A stretch of 64,000 bases of DNA from Hsuehochloa calcarea. Lineage: Eukaryota; Streptophyta; Magnoliopsida; Poales; Poaceae. Under the pieces are notes generated by a model. The model was not told where the DNA came from. It did no database searches and saw nothing but the letters and a program-made list of their open reading frames with translations. Both the position numbers and the translations under genes were made by a program. Each line of letters starts with the position of its first letter. The first letter of the stretch is position 1. The stretch is from NCBI GenBank assembly GCA_036346395.1, contig CM070594.1, positions 21,981,385 through 22,045,384 on the forward strand. The letters are read 5' to 3'. Below, in pieces: positions 34,565-47,385 of the stretch.

Positions 34565-35287
34565 GACTAGTCGCTGACTAGTCGACGGCAAGTCAGCGAC
34601 TTGGGAGGAGGGATGGGGCCCACTGCCGAGACAAAGTGGCAAAGAGGCAAGAGGGAGGGAGTGAGTGGGGGAGGGCAATCGGGGGCTCACACTCACGCGT
34701 GATTCCAGAGCAGGCAGAGCTCTAGCTCCCGCCGCCGCCGCCTGAGGCGCTCCCATCGTGCCGCCACCTTCATCCTTGCCCCTGAGGAAGATCCAATTGT
34801 CGCAGCCTCCGCCGCCGCGCCTCGGCCATCGTCCCGCCTCCATCCCCGCCTCTGGCCATGGCGCTCTGGATCTGTATGCCCTCCGCCTCCATCCTGGTTC
34901 CCCTCCCGCCCCACCTCCATCCCCAACCCCTCCTTCTCACCTCCCCTCCGCCCCCTCCTCCCGACCTCCCCTACCCTGGACAGAGGCCGGGTAGCGCTGG
35001 GAGGTAGGTGGGGAGAAGGGAGGAGGTGGAGGCCGAGAGGAGGAGGAGCCGGGAGGATAAGAGTAGCTCGGTCGCCGCCAGAGGGGGAGGGAGCTGGGTC
35101 GCCGCTGGAGATCGGGAGGAGGGGCCGAGGAGGGGGCGGAGGAGAAGGGGGAACTCGGGCAGAGGAGTGGATATAGATAGGGTCCATCTGCTAGTGTACA
35201 TCCGAGCCAAAACTTTGAAGGACCTGTTCCTTTTAATCCATTCTCCCAATATTTGAATGTATGTGTTAACTACGTTCTTGTAATGCG
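34565..35287. other. 0.7-kb GC-rich segment present only in copy 2 of the MULE unit
   Basis: The segment follows a cluster of 'gactagtcg' palindromes at 34563-34585 and ends just before 'gcaagtgcaagtatttcatcc', where similarity to copy 1 resumes. It contains (CCG)n-rich sequence on both strands and an open minus-strand frame (34693-35187) of low complexity. It could be a captured promoter/exon fragment or simply sequence lost from copy 1. Confidence 0.5.
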
Positions 35288-36260
35288 TACACAAAAATAG
35301 CAAGTGCAAGTATTTCATCCTCCGAGGCCATGTATGATCAAAGGCCGATCCAAAATGGAAGGCTAAGTTTAATGATCCGGATGAAAGTATGGCTTTTGGC
35401 CGCTTATTGGCAACCGAGATTTGGTCCAATGTTCGCTTAGGACCTGGAAGGTATCGGGAAGAATCAAAAGGTTTAAGGAGTTTCTTGCGGTGGGTTTGGA
35501 GATGTTCAAAATATACCAAGATTACAACAAAGAACCATGAAAGTGGTGCGAGAGGCTTTGTGGAAGTACAAGAAGGGCAAACCACTCTTCCTAGATTGTG
35601 ATGATGAAGGAGAAGATGAAGATGTGAGTATGACAACAACCGACAAGGAGTCACAAGCCTCTATTGTGCAACCAAGTTTTGGGATAGCCGATATGTGAGT
35701 GTGACAACAATCGAAGATGGTGATAGAGAGAACATGGGTGCTACTACTAATTTAGATGAGTTCGAGATGGATGACTTTTGAGAAATGAGAGAGTTGGACA
35801 TGTTATTGTTGTGGATTTATGTTACGTCATTAAACTCTAAGCTTGTGGACTTATTTTATTGTCGTGGACTTACGTTGGTTATGTTGTGCTTGTTATGTTG
35901 TTCTTGATTCATGTCATATGAATATTACCAGTCGACTGGTTCATCAAGTTGATCACTAAGAGGGTATTGTCGACTTGCCGACTTAATAACCTTGGTACTC
36001 GTGAAGTGGGGGAGAGTAGTGACGGTGTGTTGGTGAAAGTTGAGGATGGTAGGATAGAGGATAGTAGTACATATGCAATTGTGGCGGTAGACAGGCGTGT
36101 TGATCCCAATGGACAAGTGGACAAAGGGTAGGACATTGTATTCATCGTGGATGGCTTGAAGCAGGAAGACCGGAGGGCAACATTGAATTCATAGTGGATG
36201 ACTTGGAGTGGGAAGACCGGAGGACTAGGGTCAAGAACAAGCATTGGAAGAGGACAATAG

Positions 36261-38668
36261 TGTAATACCCCAAGGTGATTCGCTTATTAGAAAAAGTTTC
36301 TAAGAGGAGCTAATCGAAAACCTGTAATCATCTTTTCACCGGGGTTTTCTGTGATTTCACGGCAACCTGGGCCTGGGTCATGGCCCAGGAGGGGCCCATG
36401 TGGTGGCTGGCCATAAGAGGGGGGGTTCCCACCCCCCAAACCCTAAACTCCACATTTCTCTCCCTCCCCCTTGGAGCCGCCGCCCCTTCCCCTTGCTGTG
36501 CACCGCTTTGTACGTCGATTTTGGGTAAGATACGTTCCTTTTCTGTCCTGTCCATCTCTTAGAAAGTTTTAGGTATTGTTCTTAGCTTTCCACAGCCACC
36601 GAGATCACGTGATTCCGCCTTACGGTTTAGGAGATATGATTTTTTTAGTGCGCGCTGTTCTGTCTGTCTGACGAGAAAGATCTGTCGGCTTGATCATAGG
36701 TTTTGATTTAGTTAGAGGCATTTCCAGAACCTCCACCCAAATAAGTTATTGTAGCCCTTTAAATTATCTTTCAAAGATAATAAAGATCATCTCCATTGGA
36801 TCTGTATAATGAAAGTTATGATATTTTCTTTACCACTGTTCTGAATTTTGAGAAGATAATTGTTAGTGTTTTCATCTATTGTTTAGACTACTGTAGAGGC
36901 CGAATCTGGGGTTTTTCCCTTCTAGAGTTTTATTCCTGGGAACGTTAGCTTTCTTTTGGCACCGAGATCAGGAAAATCCGATCTGTACTTTGGGATATAT
37001 AAATTTTTGATTATGAACTGTCCGGTCTGTCTGAAAACTGAGGTCCAGTAGGTTTGTCCCTCGGTTTTGTTCAAATTAGGGGCCGAATCAGAACCTTCAC
37101 CCCACTAAGTTATTTTAGCCCTTAAAATTATCTTTCCAAGATGATAAGAATCATTCTCATTGGATCAATAGGTTGAAAGTTACGCCGTTTTCTTTATCTC
37201 CGATCCAGATTCTCGATGACGAGATGGGTTGTGTTTAGCTGTTAATTAGCTCCTCTGCTTTGGCCGAATCAGGGATTCCGCCAACTAATGTTTTGTAGCC
37301 TGGTCTGTTAAGATTCAGTGAGCACTAGTTTCAGGTCTTTTGGAGTTACAGATAATTAATGGTGATTTTTCGAGTATCGCTGCCAATTTAGCGTAATCGG
37401 GTCATTGGGTAAACTTGGTAAAATTGATCCCGTTGTTTGGGTGGGAGAGATAGAGAGGATGGAAGGGCTCTTGTAGCAATGTCATACCTTGTTATTCTTA
37501 TTTCGATTATACATTTGTGTAGGCGGTGAGGCGGTGAGTGGAGGAGCATCTTCGTGTCCTCCTATTACGTCACATCGCGGAAGGCAAGTACCCTATGCTG
37601 TTTGGTGATGTTTCCAATTGTTTGCTTGATGTTGGGATGAATTGTGAATGCCTTTTCTATCCATCCTGATGTTTATTTCATTTCAAGAAGATGATTCCTG
37701 TGATTAAAGAATTAGCATTCATGTCGCTTGTTGCATTCCATTACATGCAACTAACTTGTGTGGCATCCTTGATATATTATGTTGTGTGGGAATGCATACT
37801 CATACTTGTTTACACATGTTGTTGAATGCCATGTGTCTTTTCCACTAATGTGTGTTATTCATTCATACCATGAGAAATCATCATATTCATTCATAAAATT
37901 CATTATGACCACGGAAGTGGATTCTTTTGGTAAGTCCCATCAATTCCAAAGATGGGCATTTGAAAGACCCATCAATTCCAAAGATGGGCATTTGAAAACC
38001 CACCATTCCAATGTGGGTAGTGTTTACCACCATTCCAATATGGCAACTTGGACACCGTATGAAACGCTCTTCATACGGTGATTGGGTCCCCGTGATTTGT
38101 GAAGTACGGCTTAAGTGAACACCGACGGTGTATCACCGCTATACCCAGATAAGTCGTGATTAGTCCATTCCTTCAATGCATTCTTTCATTCCATCCATTC
38201 ATGTATTCATTCCATTCAATCATATATGTGTTCCAAGATTTGTTCGTAATTCAACCGGATTGTGTTGTCCACTCTATGTTTGATTATTCTTGTATGTACT
38301 TGCCGAGTCTTCGACTCACCCTTGCTTTGTAGGTTTTAATTAGGTAATTGAGGAGAAGACAAGGTGATTTGGTGGGGTAGTTCGACACATCGCACTTCAC
38401 TTTTATCCAATCGTAATAATTATTATTACCTTTCACCAAGCCAACTTGTTAAATAAATTTCAGATTTGTAATAATCCAACTTTGGTATTGCTTGACTGCT
38501 CGTGGTATTATATCTGCTTATCCATTCTTTTCCATGAATCGTGATCGCTTATTGTCATTCTTTAGAAATTATTGTTGATTGAATCAGATAATCCAAATTT
38601 TAATGCTATTCTTAGTAGTTTGATAGTTTTTGCGTGACATCTTGACTTCGAATAGCTGTGGTGTTACA
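36261..38668 (+). repeat. 5' LTR of the LARD (2408 bp)
   Basis: TG...CA ends, TGTAATACCC start and GTGTTACA end. It is nearly identical to the 3' LTR, indicating a fairly recent insertion. Contains imperfect repeats such as 'cccatcaattccaaagatgggcatttgaaa' twice near 37935-38000. Confidence 0.95.
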
Positions 38669-41600
38669 GTTGGTATCGAGCGGGCTTTAGGTCCGTGGTT
38701 CATTCAAACATATTAAATTGACACATCGTGCACATTAGAGGGGTTGGTAAACCGTTGCTTCCGTGATTTCAATTGTGGTGACTCGAGTATTGAGTCGTTG
38801 TTAAATTGTGTTGTGCTATGATGTGTTAAACCATGATATGATGTGATAACCTCTATCTATGAAATTATTCTATGATCGCATGAGATGATCCGATATAAAT
38901 ATATATATTCATAATTGATTGCATTAGTTATGCGCTTCGCTAGCGGGCGTTGATCATTTGAGTTCGTGGTTGATGTCCGAGTTTTGCCAAAGCTACACCA
39001 CTATTTGTAGTATGATATTAGAGAACTTCTTACTCTGCTCTATAAGCTCAGATTGAGCATGAGCTCATTGATGAACTTGTTGCCTTTCTCGAACCGATAT
39101 CCGTTTCTGGTTGTGGTTCCTAGCGTTCGTGAATTCTTTTGAAATTGGGGTTTTAATGAAGAAGGCAAGCTCCAGCAGCTTCTCGATTCGTTCTTTGAAA
39201 CAAATATTGCCCTTTCGACTATTGTGATATTTCGCTCCACGTGAGCATAGTTCAAATGCAAGATTCCTCTTTCACAAAAGACTTGTTTTACCCTCGTTGG
39301 GGAAATTTAACTCATTCGCTCGCTTGGAATCTCGGTATTGAAGACTTCTTTTGCAAGTTCTTTATCAAGTGTGTATTGATCTTGCATATTTCTCTTGGGT
39401 CGCTTTAGTACGTCGTCTCTTCCTTGATTTTCGAATTTGACAAATTCTTGTCCGGCATGCGATTGATGAATTTCTCTTGGGTTCATGATGTTGGTAGACG
39501 AGTTTAAATAGGCCTTTAATGGTACTCCAAAACATTATTGTTTTTCGATTGTCAAATTATTTTTACTACGAATGATCTTTGTAAATTGGCAACATTGATA
39601 TTTTCATAGTTGTTCTTTCTTTCTCATTGGAAAAGAGCGACTCATTTACTCGCTTGATGGTTTGCCTAATGAGAATTCTTATTGCAAGATCGTTAACACG
39701 AAAGCATTGGCTCAATGTATTCCTTTTGGAACCTCTCGCTTGTTGAAATTTGATGCATCTCTTTTTCAAGAAAACGTTAAAACCCTTTTGGAGTGCTTGG
39801 TTATGCTTAAGTCGGGGTTGCACCCAAACAAAGATTGTGGGCTACGGGTTTCTATTAGACCCTATTTGTTTTTCAAAATAGTTTCTTGCCTTTCCGTCAT
39901 GAGCTCTCATTGTCGCTTGTGAACATTATTCTTGACAAGATCGTTCTCTTTATGTTAGCCCTATCTCTCTTGTTGATAAGGGTAGCTCGGTTATCCATTT
40001 GATTCTGAGAATGAAAATTTCCTTTCACAAAGTTCATTGAAGAAAATTTCGACTATGTTCATTTCTTTGGAATATTTGGAGTGTTGGAGTTTAGAACCTC
40101 CCTTTGGAAAGAAAAGTATCAAATCCCTTTCTAGAGTTTTTAGAAAGGGTGTGACGCTTGTTCAACTTTGTGGTTTTCGCATCGCAATTCTTTTCTAGAA
40201 TAAGTTGTTATTACAATTCCATTTGATGTCGAAAGTTTTTATGACCCGATTTGTCATGTTCCTTTAGAAGGTTTATTGACACGATCAAGAATGTGAGAGT
40301 AAGGTTGATTCTTTTATAGAGAAAGAAGTTTGACCACCTTTCTTGATGTTTCCAAAATGATTCAATTTCGAGTTTTGTGTTCATGACCTATTGGAGGTCC
40401 CATTAATTATGATAAACGAAGTTTGCCACGAAACGATTTGTTGCGAGTTATAATGGTTCTTCAAATGATACGAGCGCTTTGATCTTGAATGCTCGTTGTT
40501 CTTATCTCAAAGATCCGACATTCTCTTCTTGTGAGGCTCATGTTTTCAATTGTGGACTCCACCTAGATTCAATGAGTTCATTGCCTAAATTTTTCTCGCC
40601 TTTTCACTCAAAAGATTTCGAGTTTCAATCGTAATGCCGCTTTCTTATCGGTTGTTATTTGCTATTATCTTCGAGGAATGTGTTCCTCAACTGTGAACTC
40701 AATTTCGCTTTCTAAAGTCACCTTTATCGTAATATTTCTTATGGTTTCTTGCTCGCCGAATGAACAACGCTTTTTCGTGTGACGAAGCTTGTCCTTATTC
40801 GCCTCTTTCTTTTGAGAAAGACCCAAAAGTTTTGTTGCGTGGTTTTACAAAGCGCTTATTGGCAAATCGCTTGGTGGTGGTTAAGTTTTGGTAGTGGTGA
40901 TATTTTGCTACCAAGTTATTGGAGGAGTAGAAGAATGTGAAATTGATTTGATCTCAGATTCTTGAGGAAAAAATATTGATTCACATGGAATGTTTGGCTT
41001 CAAGTAAGTCCGAAAAGTGTTACTACCGATTAACACCGTATAGTGAAATTCGAACTTCAATTCAGATTGAAAGGTTGGTGATTATCTGAGGTATGGAAAC
41101 CTTGATTGAATTTATAGAGTAACGCAATTGGATAGCATTGCGAGATGGTGTGGGTGATTTCGATGATGTTAATGAGTGCGTATGTTAGAATGGTGGTAAT
41201 GTTGAGATTTAATTCGATGATTTCACTATCGCTATAAGAGCAACTGTTGTAGAGGCTTTGAAGTTAAACTGGGCCTTGCATTTGTTTATGCTAGGACCCT
41301 TTTGAAGCAAAGACATTAACATGCGATCGACGATTCCGAGTTGTTCTTGAAAATTTGAGGTGATGTGATTGTGTGGTATCTATCCCGTGGCGCTTTGGGT
41401 GCCTTTAATCAAATTAAGGTTGAATAGTAGAACGAGATGTCTAGAGCAATCAAAAAAATTCAATGGAGTCTCTCCACCATGGTGTGGATGATGTATTTCA
41501 GTTTGAGTATAATTTGATAATGTTCAATTAAGAGGTTTAATCTCTTGAGGTATGCGATGAATTAATTCCAATATTGAGAGAAGTTTTACTCTCAAGAGAG

Positions 41601-42340
41601 AAGCGGAAGAAAGGATGTTTCTCGGAAAATGATGCTTCCTTGCTTCTCGCTTGGGTTTTGGGTCGTTGATAAGTGTTTTTCAGACTTTGAGTTGGGGTCA
41701 GTGTTGGCATGATCTGAATCTTTCGATTCAATGAGTAAAAGAAATATTTGATTTGAGTATTCAAGCAAATTTCTTTGGTTTTCGTGGTGTTCTTTCGCAA
41801 ATTGATTCATTGGAAGTGGAATTGCTTTATCGATGAATAGTCACATTTGAGATTTAACCTTTTGGTGAAGAGTTAACATTGCGTGGTTGCGATGAGAACT
41901 CTCTTTTTCGCTTGGATTCTCTTCATTTCCTAAGTAGAGAAGAAATTAAGAAGTTGGCTTATCGCTTGACCGTCACGGTACATACACGGCACGCAACGAA
42001 GGTGCGTGGCTTTGGTGCCGAGAGCAGCAGGACCATTCAAAGTTTGAGATTGTTAAACACGTTGACCATCGAGTAAGGTCTTACCTTCGATCCTCTTCGA
42101 TGAGTGTACCTAGAAAGTTCAAGTTGATTGTTAGGTCAGACGTCGCTTCACATCTTTGCTTTGTGGTTTCTCTATTCCGAGAGAGAGGCTACTTGGGAGA
42201 TAGAGTCTCGCATGCGCGAGTAGTATCCGCACTCCGCTTGTTTCGGGACATGTTAAATCCGCTGAATTCAACTCCTTGGAAATTCGCTCGTATTAGTTGC
42301 TTGCTAGAATTCGAGGTCGAATTCCATTAAGGGGGTAGAA
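38669..42340 (+). other. coding-less interior of the LARD
   Basis: The 3.67-kb interior is moderately AT-rich, full of short TTCG/TCG-containing words, and shows no zinc knuckle, protease, integrase, RT or RNase H motif in any frame. It must have relied on proteins from a partner element. I could not identify the partner. Confidence 0.8.
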
Positions 42341-44747
42341 TGTAATACCTCAAGGTGATTCGCTTATTAGAAAAGTTTTAAGAGGAGCTAATCGAAAAAC
42401 CGTAATCATCTTTTCACCGGGGTTTTTCGTGATTTCACGGCAACTGGGCCTGGGTCACGACCCAGGAGGGGCCCATGTGGTGGCTGGCCATAAGAGGGGG
42501 GGTTCCCACCCCCAAACCCTAAACTCCACATTTCTCTCCCCCCCCTTTGGAGCCGCCGCCCCCATTCCCCTTGCTGTGCACCGCCTTGTACGTCGATTTT
42601 GGGTAATATGTGTTTGTTTTCTGTCCTGTCCATCTCTTAGAAAGTTGTAGGTATTGTTCTTAGCTTTCCACAGCCACCGCGATCACGTGATTACGCCTTA
42701 CGGTTTAGGAGATATGATTTTTTTTAGTGCGCGCTGTTCTGTCTGTCTGACGAGAAAGATCTGTCGGCTTGATCATAGGTTTTGATTTAGGTAGAGGTAT
42801 TTCCAGAACCTCCACCCAAATAAGTTATTGTAGCCCTTTAAATTATCTTTCAAAGATGATAAATATCATCTCCATTGGATCTGTATAATGAAAGTTATGA
42901 TATTTTCTTTACCACTATTCTGAATTTTGGGAAGATAATTGTTAGTGTTTTCATCTATTGTTTAGACTACTGTAGAGGCCGAATCTGGGGTTTTTCCCTT
43001 CTAGAGTTTTATTCCTGGGAACGTTAGCTTTCTTTTGGCACCGAGATCAGGAAAATACGATCTGTAGTTTGGGATATATGAATTTTTTATTATGAACTGT
43101 CCGGTCTGTCTGAAAACTGAGGTCTGTAGGTTTGTCCCTCGGTTTTGTTCAAATTAGGGGCCGAATCAGAACCTTCACCCCACTAAGTTATTTTAGCCCT
43201 TAAAATTATCTTTCCAAGCTGATAAGAATCATTCTCATTGGATCAATAGGTTGAAAGTTACGCCGTTTTCTTTATCTCCGATCCGTATTCGGATGACGAG
43301 ATGGGTTGTGTTTAGCTGTTAATTAGCCCTCTGTTTTGGCCGAATCAGGGGATTCCGCCAACTAATGTTTTGTATCCTGGTCTGTTAAGATTCAGTGAGC
43401 ACTGGTTTCAGGTCTTTTGGAGTTACAGATAATTAATGGTGATTTTTCTAGTATCGCTGTCAGTTTAGCGGTAATCGGGCTGTTTGGTAAACTTGGTAAA
43501 ATTGATCCCGTTGTTTGGGTGGGAGAGATAGAGGGGATGGAAGGGCTCTTGTAGCAATGTCATACCTTGTTATTCTTATTTCGATTATACATTTGTGTAG
43601 GCGATGAGACGGTGAGTGGAGGGGCATCTTCGTGTCCTCCTATTACGTCACATCGCGGAAGGCAAGTACCCTATGCTGTTTGGTGATGTTTCCAATTGTT
43701 TGCTTGATGTTGGGATGAATTGTGAATGCCTTTTTCTATCCATCCTGATGTTTATTTCATTTCAAGAAGATGATTCCTTTGATTAAAGAATTAGCATTCA
43801 TTTCAGTTGTTGCATTCCATTACATGCAACTAACTTGTGTGGCATCCTTGATATATTATGTTGTGTGGGAATGCATACTCATACTTGTTTACACATGTTG
43901 TTGAATGCCATGTGTCTTTTCCACTAATGTGTGTTATTCATTCATACCATGAGAAATCATCATATTCATTCATAAAATTCATTATGACCACTAAGTGGAT
44001 TCTTTTGGTAAGTCCCATCAATTCCAAAGACGGCATTTGAAAGACCCATCAATTCCAAAGATGAGCATTTGAAAACCCACCATTCCAATGTGGGTAGTGT
44101 TGACCACCATTCCAATGTGGCAACTTGGACACCCGTATGAAACGTTCTTCATACGGTGATTGGGTCCCCGTACTTTGTGAAGTACGGGCTTAAGTGAACA
44201 CCGACGGTGTATCACCGCTATACCTGAGATAAGTCGTGATTAGTCCATTCCTTCAATGCATTCTTTCATTCCATCCATTCATGTATTCATTCCATTCAAT
44301 CATATATGTGTTCCAAGATTTGTTTGTAATTCAACCGGATTGTGTTGTCCACTCTATGTTTGATTATTCTTGTTTGTACTTGCTTTAGTCTTCGACTCAC
44401 CCTTGCTTTGTATGTTTTAATTAGGTAATTGAGGAGAAGACAAGGTGATTTGGTGGGGTAGTTCGCACATCGCACTTCACTTTTATCCAATCGTAATAAT
44501 TATTATTACCTTTCGTCAAGCCAACTTGTTAAATAAATTTCGATTTGTAATAATCCAACTTTGGTATTGCTTGACTGCTCGTGGTATTATATCCGCTTAT
44601 CCATTCTTTCCATGAATCTGTGATCGCTTATTGTCATTCTTTAGAAATTATTGTTGATTGAATCTGTATAATCCAGCTTTAATGCTATTCTTAGTAGTTT
44701 GATAGTTTTGCGTGACATCTTGGCTTCCGAATAGCCAGGGTGTTACA
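42341..44747 (+). repeat. 3' LTR of the LARD (2407 bp)
   Basis: Matches the 5' LTR over its whole length with scattered single-base changes and short indels; preceded by the purine tract AAGGGGGTAGAA. Confidence 0.95.
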
Positions 44748-44979
44748 AATAGGATGATGAGCGTTCGGATGATGATGTTGTCCCTAATGCGTCTGTGCAT
44801 GATGCTTGGAATATACATAACCCAGGGGCCATGGTTGTGAGTGGTGGCCATGATTCCCGATGGGAGTATGGGCAGAATGTGGTGTGTTAATGCCATGTTG
44901 ACATATAAGACAGCTCTTCGGGATGCTATCAAATTATGGGCCATGTAAATGCAGAGGTAGTTTAAGGTTATCAAATCAA

Positions 44980-45545
44980 ACAAAGAGCAGTACACTGTGA
45001 AGTGTGAGAAAGATGGGTGTCTTTGGCGTGTTCACGCCTACAAGTTGAAGTATGGAATGCACTGGATCGCGTCGAAGGTGGAGGACCACTCGTGTGTTAT
45101 GAGCAATATACTGCCAAAGTACTGCAACCTGACTTCTTCTTTTATTGCAAATGTCATGTACGGGGAGATTGTGGAGAATGACATGGAAGCGAAATACATC
45201 ATGTTGGCCATTGAGCAGAAGTACAAGTAGAAGATCAACTATGCGAAGGTGTGGAGGGCGAAACAGAAGGCAATAGAGAGAAGGTTTGACATGTTTGAGT
45301 CGGCCTATGACAATCTCCCTCGACTACTTAAGATGCTAAGGGACAAAAACCCATAACATACATCGTCATGAAGGATAAGGTTTCAAAACAATCGGAGGGG
45401 TACATGGTAATGCAATGTTCTTTCCTTGCAATTGGTGCTTGCGTTGATGCCTTCCGTTACTATCGCTCGTTGATGTGCGTGAATGAAACATTCTTGACCA
45501 GGAAGTACAAGGAGCAGATCTTGACGGCGATCATGGTGAAGGCCT
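44980..45545 (+). pseudogene. MuDR/MULE transposase relic, copy 2
   Basis: The frame 44997-45230 encodes a MuDR-type DNA-binding finger (KCEKDGCLWRVHAYKL ... HWIASKVEDHSC, a C-X4-C...H-X-C pattern). 45231-45355 encodes the YAKVWRAKQKAIERRF linker helix. 45368-45545 encodes FLAIGACVDAFRYYRSLMC followed by VNETFLTRKYKEQIL. The first catalytic Asp of the MULE DDE core is Asn and the next Gly is Glu. Coding similarity stops after QILTAI, just before a (TG)n(AG)n tract, so the other catalytic residues are missing. Stops at 45228-45230 and near 45355 also break the frame. Confidence 0.85.
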
Positions 45546-45572
45546 GGACGATCTTGGCGCCCCTTGGCTATT

Positions 45573-45606
<34 letters not shown>

Positions 45607-46035
45607 TTGTTGGGAGGAAGAAGAAGAAGTGATTATTTGGAATTGGGAATTTTGTGGGGTTTTTGTGGATTTCAAATTCGATCTAATGACTAAGGTCACT
45701 TGTGGCTTGATCCAATGGTGGAGAAGTTTGTGGGTTATGTTGGTTGGATCTTCTGTGGTTGACATGTCCATTCATGTGCGTGATACTGTGGTAACTTGCC
45801 ACATGAGTGGATTTGCCACGTGGGAAGCCAACATAGCACACAAACCAACTTGGTTTATGTTTTAAACTTGATTTGATCTTGTACTGCAAGTACAAGGGCT
45901 ATTTACCCAGTTTTATAGTATATGGTTGAAACTGGGCTATCTAACGTTTGGATTAGGTGGATGACGCGTGGGGCCGGTTGTCATGGACACACGTACATCG
46001 ACAAGGTAGCTTCCACGGGCATGACGTGGTGGCAA

Positions 46036-47385
46036 TGCTAGTCGGCGAGTTGGCTACCACGCATTGCCGACGAGGCTAACACGCCATGCGTGGTGAGGTG
46101 GTGCCGATGGGGCGATAACGTGGCTCCGCGTGGCACCAATGAGGACGTCGGCCGGGCCCAATGGCTCACCGGTTCTAGGGGTCACGGCGGCGCAAGTGGT
46201 GGGGTGAACGTGGAGAGGAGGCAAAGACGAACACGATGATACGGTCAACATTGCCGGCGGAGACCTTCAGCAAGCGATGGCGTGACAGAAGCGGTGGCAC
46301 GATCTCGACAATGGTGGTGGGGTGGTTCCGGGGAACACCGTGGTGGGGAAGATGGACGACAGAGTCTCACCGGCTCGGCGAAATCGGACGGTGAAGGCCA
46401 TTGGCCTAAGATGACAGAGATGTCTTTGATCTCTGCACGCGATGATAGAAACTTGTAATCGAGAGATAGAAAAGATAGATCAGGAGCTGGAACACTAGGT
46501 GATGTGAGAGGATTAACAAGAAACTCACCGAGGTGACGGGGAACGCAAAGACAAAGTTTCGTCCACCACGGGCATGACCAAAGATGGGGAAGACAAAGAT
46601 GGCGTCGACGATGTGGTGTTCGGGGCTCTGTCTGGTGGGCACAATTGGTGGAAGATGACAAGACAATGCAGGTGGCGAAGGGACTCGGACCGAGGAATGA
46701 CGACGGAGCAGAACGGGCGTAGCAAGGCACTGCTGGACTTGAAGAACAATGCCGGGGTGACAGTGCATGGCTGCATCTTCGACAACGATGGCTAGGGCAT
46801 AAAGGTGGTTGAACGGGGGATGGGCAACACAAGGATGGTTGGGGCTTTAAATAGCCTTAGGAGCGTGGGTGGCACAGAAGCCAACGATGGTGGCGTGACA
46901 CCATCCGCAGCAGTACACGTAGCTGCAGCTGATCGCTGTAGGTCCAGGTGAAGAGCGGTGTGGGCTAACAGCTCTAGGGTTTGGCGCGAGACCGAATGGC
47001 AGGGTGGGTCGAGAGAAGGAGGTGGGCCGGGGTGATAGGAGATGGGCCGAGTCGATTCGGCCCATGAAGAAAATGAAATTTGATATTGATTTTTGAATAT
47101 AAGAAATGGCTAAAAATTCAAATGAGCTCAAATAAATATCAAACAAACTCGGGAAAATCCAAGAAAATTTAGGAAAATACCTTGGATCACAAGGAACTCA
47201 AATAAAATTGTTTTTGATATAATTGAAGTTTACATTTATCATATTAAATTGTTTTAACTTCAGAAATTCCCAATTAAGCTTTATTAATTCAAAGAAAATT
47301 GGTAAAATTTTTCGGGGACCTAAACTACACAATTCTTTTTTGAAAGCTCAAAATTTGTTACAGTTGACCAACAACACTCAAATAT
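46036..47385 (-). other. probable LTR fragment of a long-LTR gypsy element
   Basis: On the minus strand the stretch has a TATA-like GGCTATTTAAAGCC box near 46848 followed by a C-rich leader with many CCGTC/CCACC words. Upstream of it lies AT-rich sequence with 'gagctcatttgaattttta'. This organisation is typical of the 3-kb LTRs of some rice gypsy families. No Gag or Pol is visible. It is interrupted at 47386 by the inverted copia LTR. Confidence 0.4.

Larger units (their letters stand above)
36261..44747 (+). mobile_element. non-coding LTR retrotransposon (LARD), complete, with target duplication
   Basis: The element has LTRs at 36261-38668 (2408 bp) and 42341-44747 (2407 bp) with TGTAATACC...GGTGTTACA ends, and a perfect AATAG target duplication (36256-36260 and 44748-44752). 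A primer-binding site-like TGGTATCGAGCG follows the 5' LTR after two bases, and a purine tract AAGGGGGTAGAA precedes the 3' LTR, giving plus orientation. The 3672-bp interior holds no Gag or Pol similarity and no open frame above about 90 codons. Size and lack of coding fit the large retrotransposon derivative class. It inserted into MULE copy 2; copy 1 preserves the empty site (GGACAAATAGGATG near 32194). Confidence 0.95.
33618..46035 (+). mobile_element. MULE-derived unit, copy 2, interrupted by a LARD element
   Basis: The unit matches copy 1 from its first base and resumes after the LTR element at 44748. The net length without the 8.49-kb insertion is about 3.9 kb, 0.7 kb more than copy 1, because copy 2 holds an extra GC-rich segment at about 34565-35287. 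It ends at GTGGTGGCAA near 46035, the same end sequence as copy 1. The two copies in direct orientation with a shared junction indicate a tandem duplication or two adjacent head-to-tail elements. Confidence 0.8.

Noticed and set aside
34693..35187. 164-codon minus-strand open frame
   Set aside because: Low-complexity Pro/Arg/Gly sequence in a GC-rich segment, no recognisable domain, lies in TE-derived DNA.
37779..38081. 100-codon frame MLCGNAYSYLFTH..., repeated at 43858
   Set aside because: Both copies are the same position of the two LARD LTRs; the frame is broken in the second copy and has no domain.
46245..46832. 195-codon minus-strand open frame
   Set aside because: The peptide (Cys/Pro/His-rich, MCCPSPVQPPLCPSH...) comes from the C-rich leader of an LTR-like region and overlaps other open frames; no domain.
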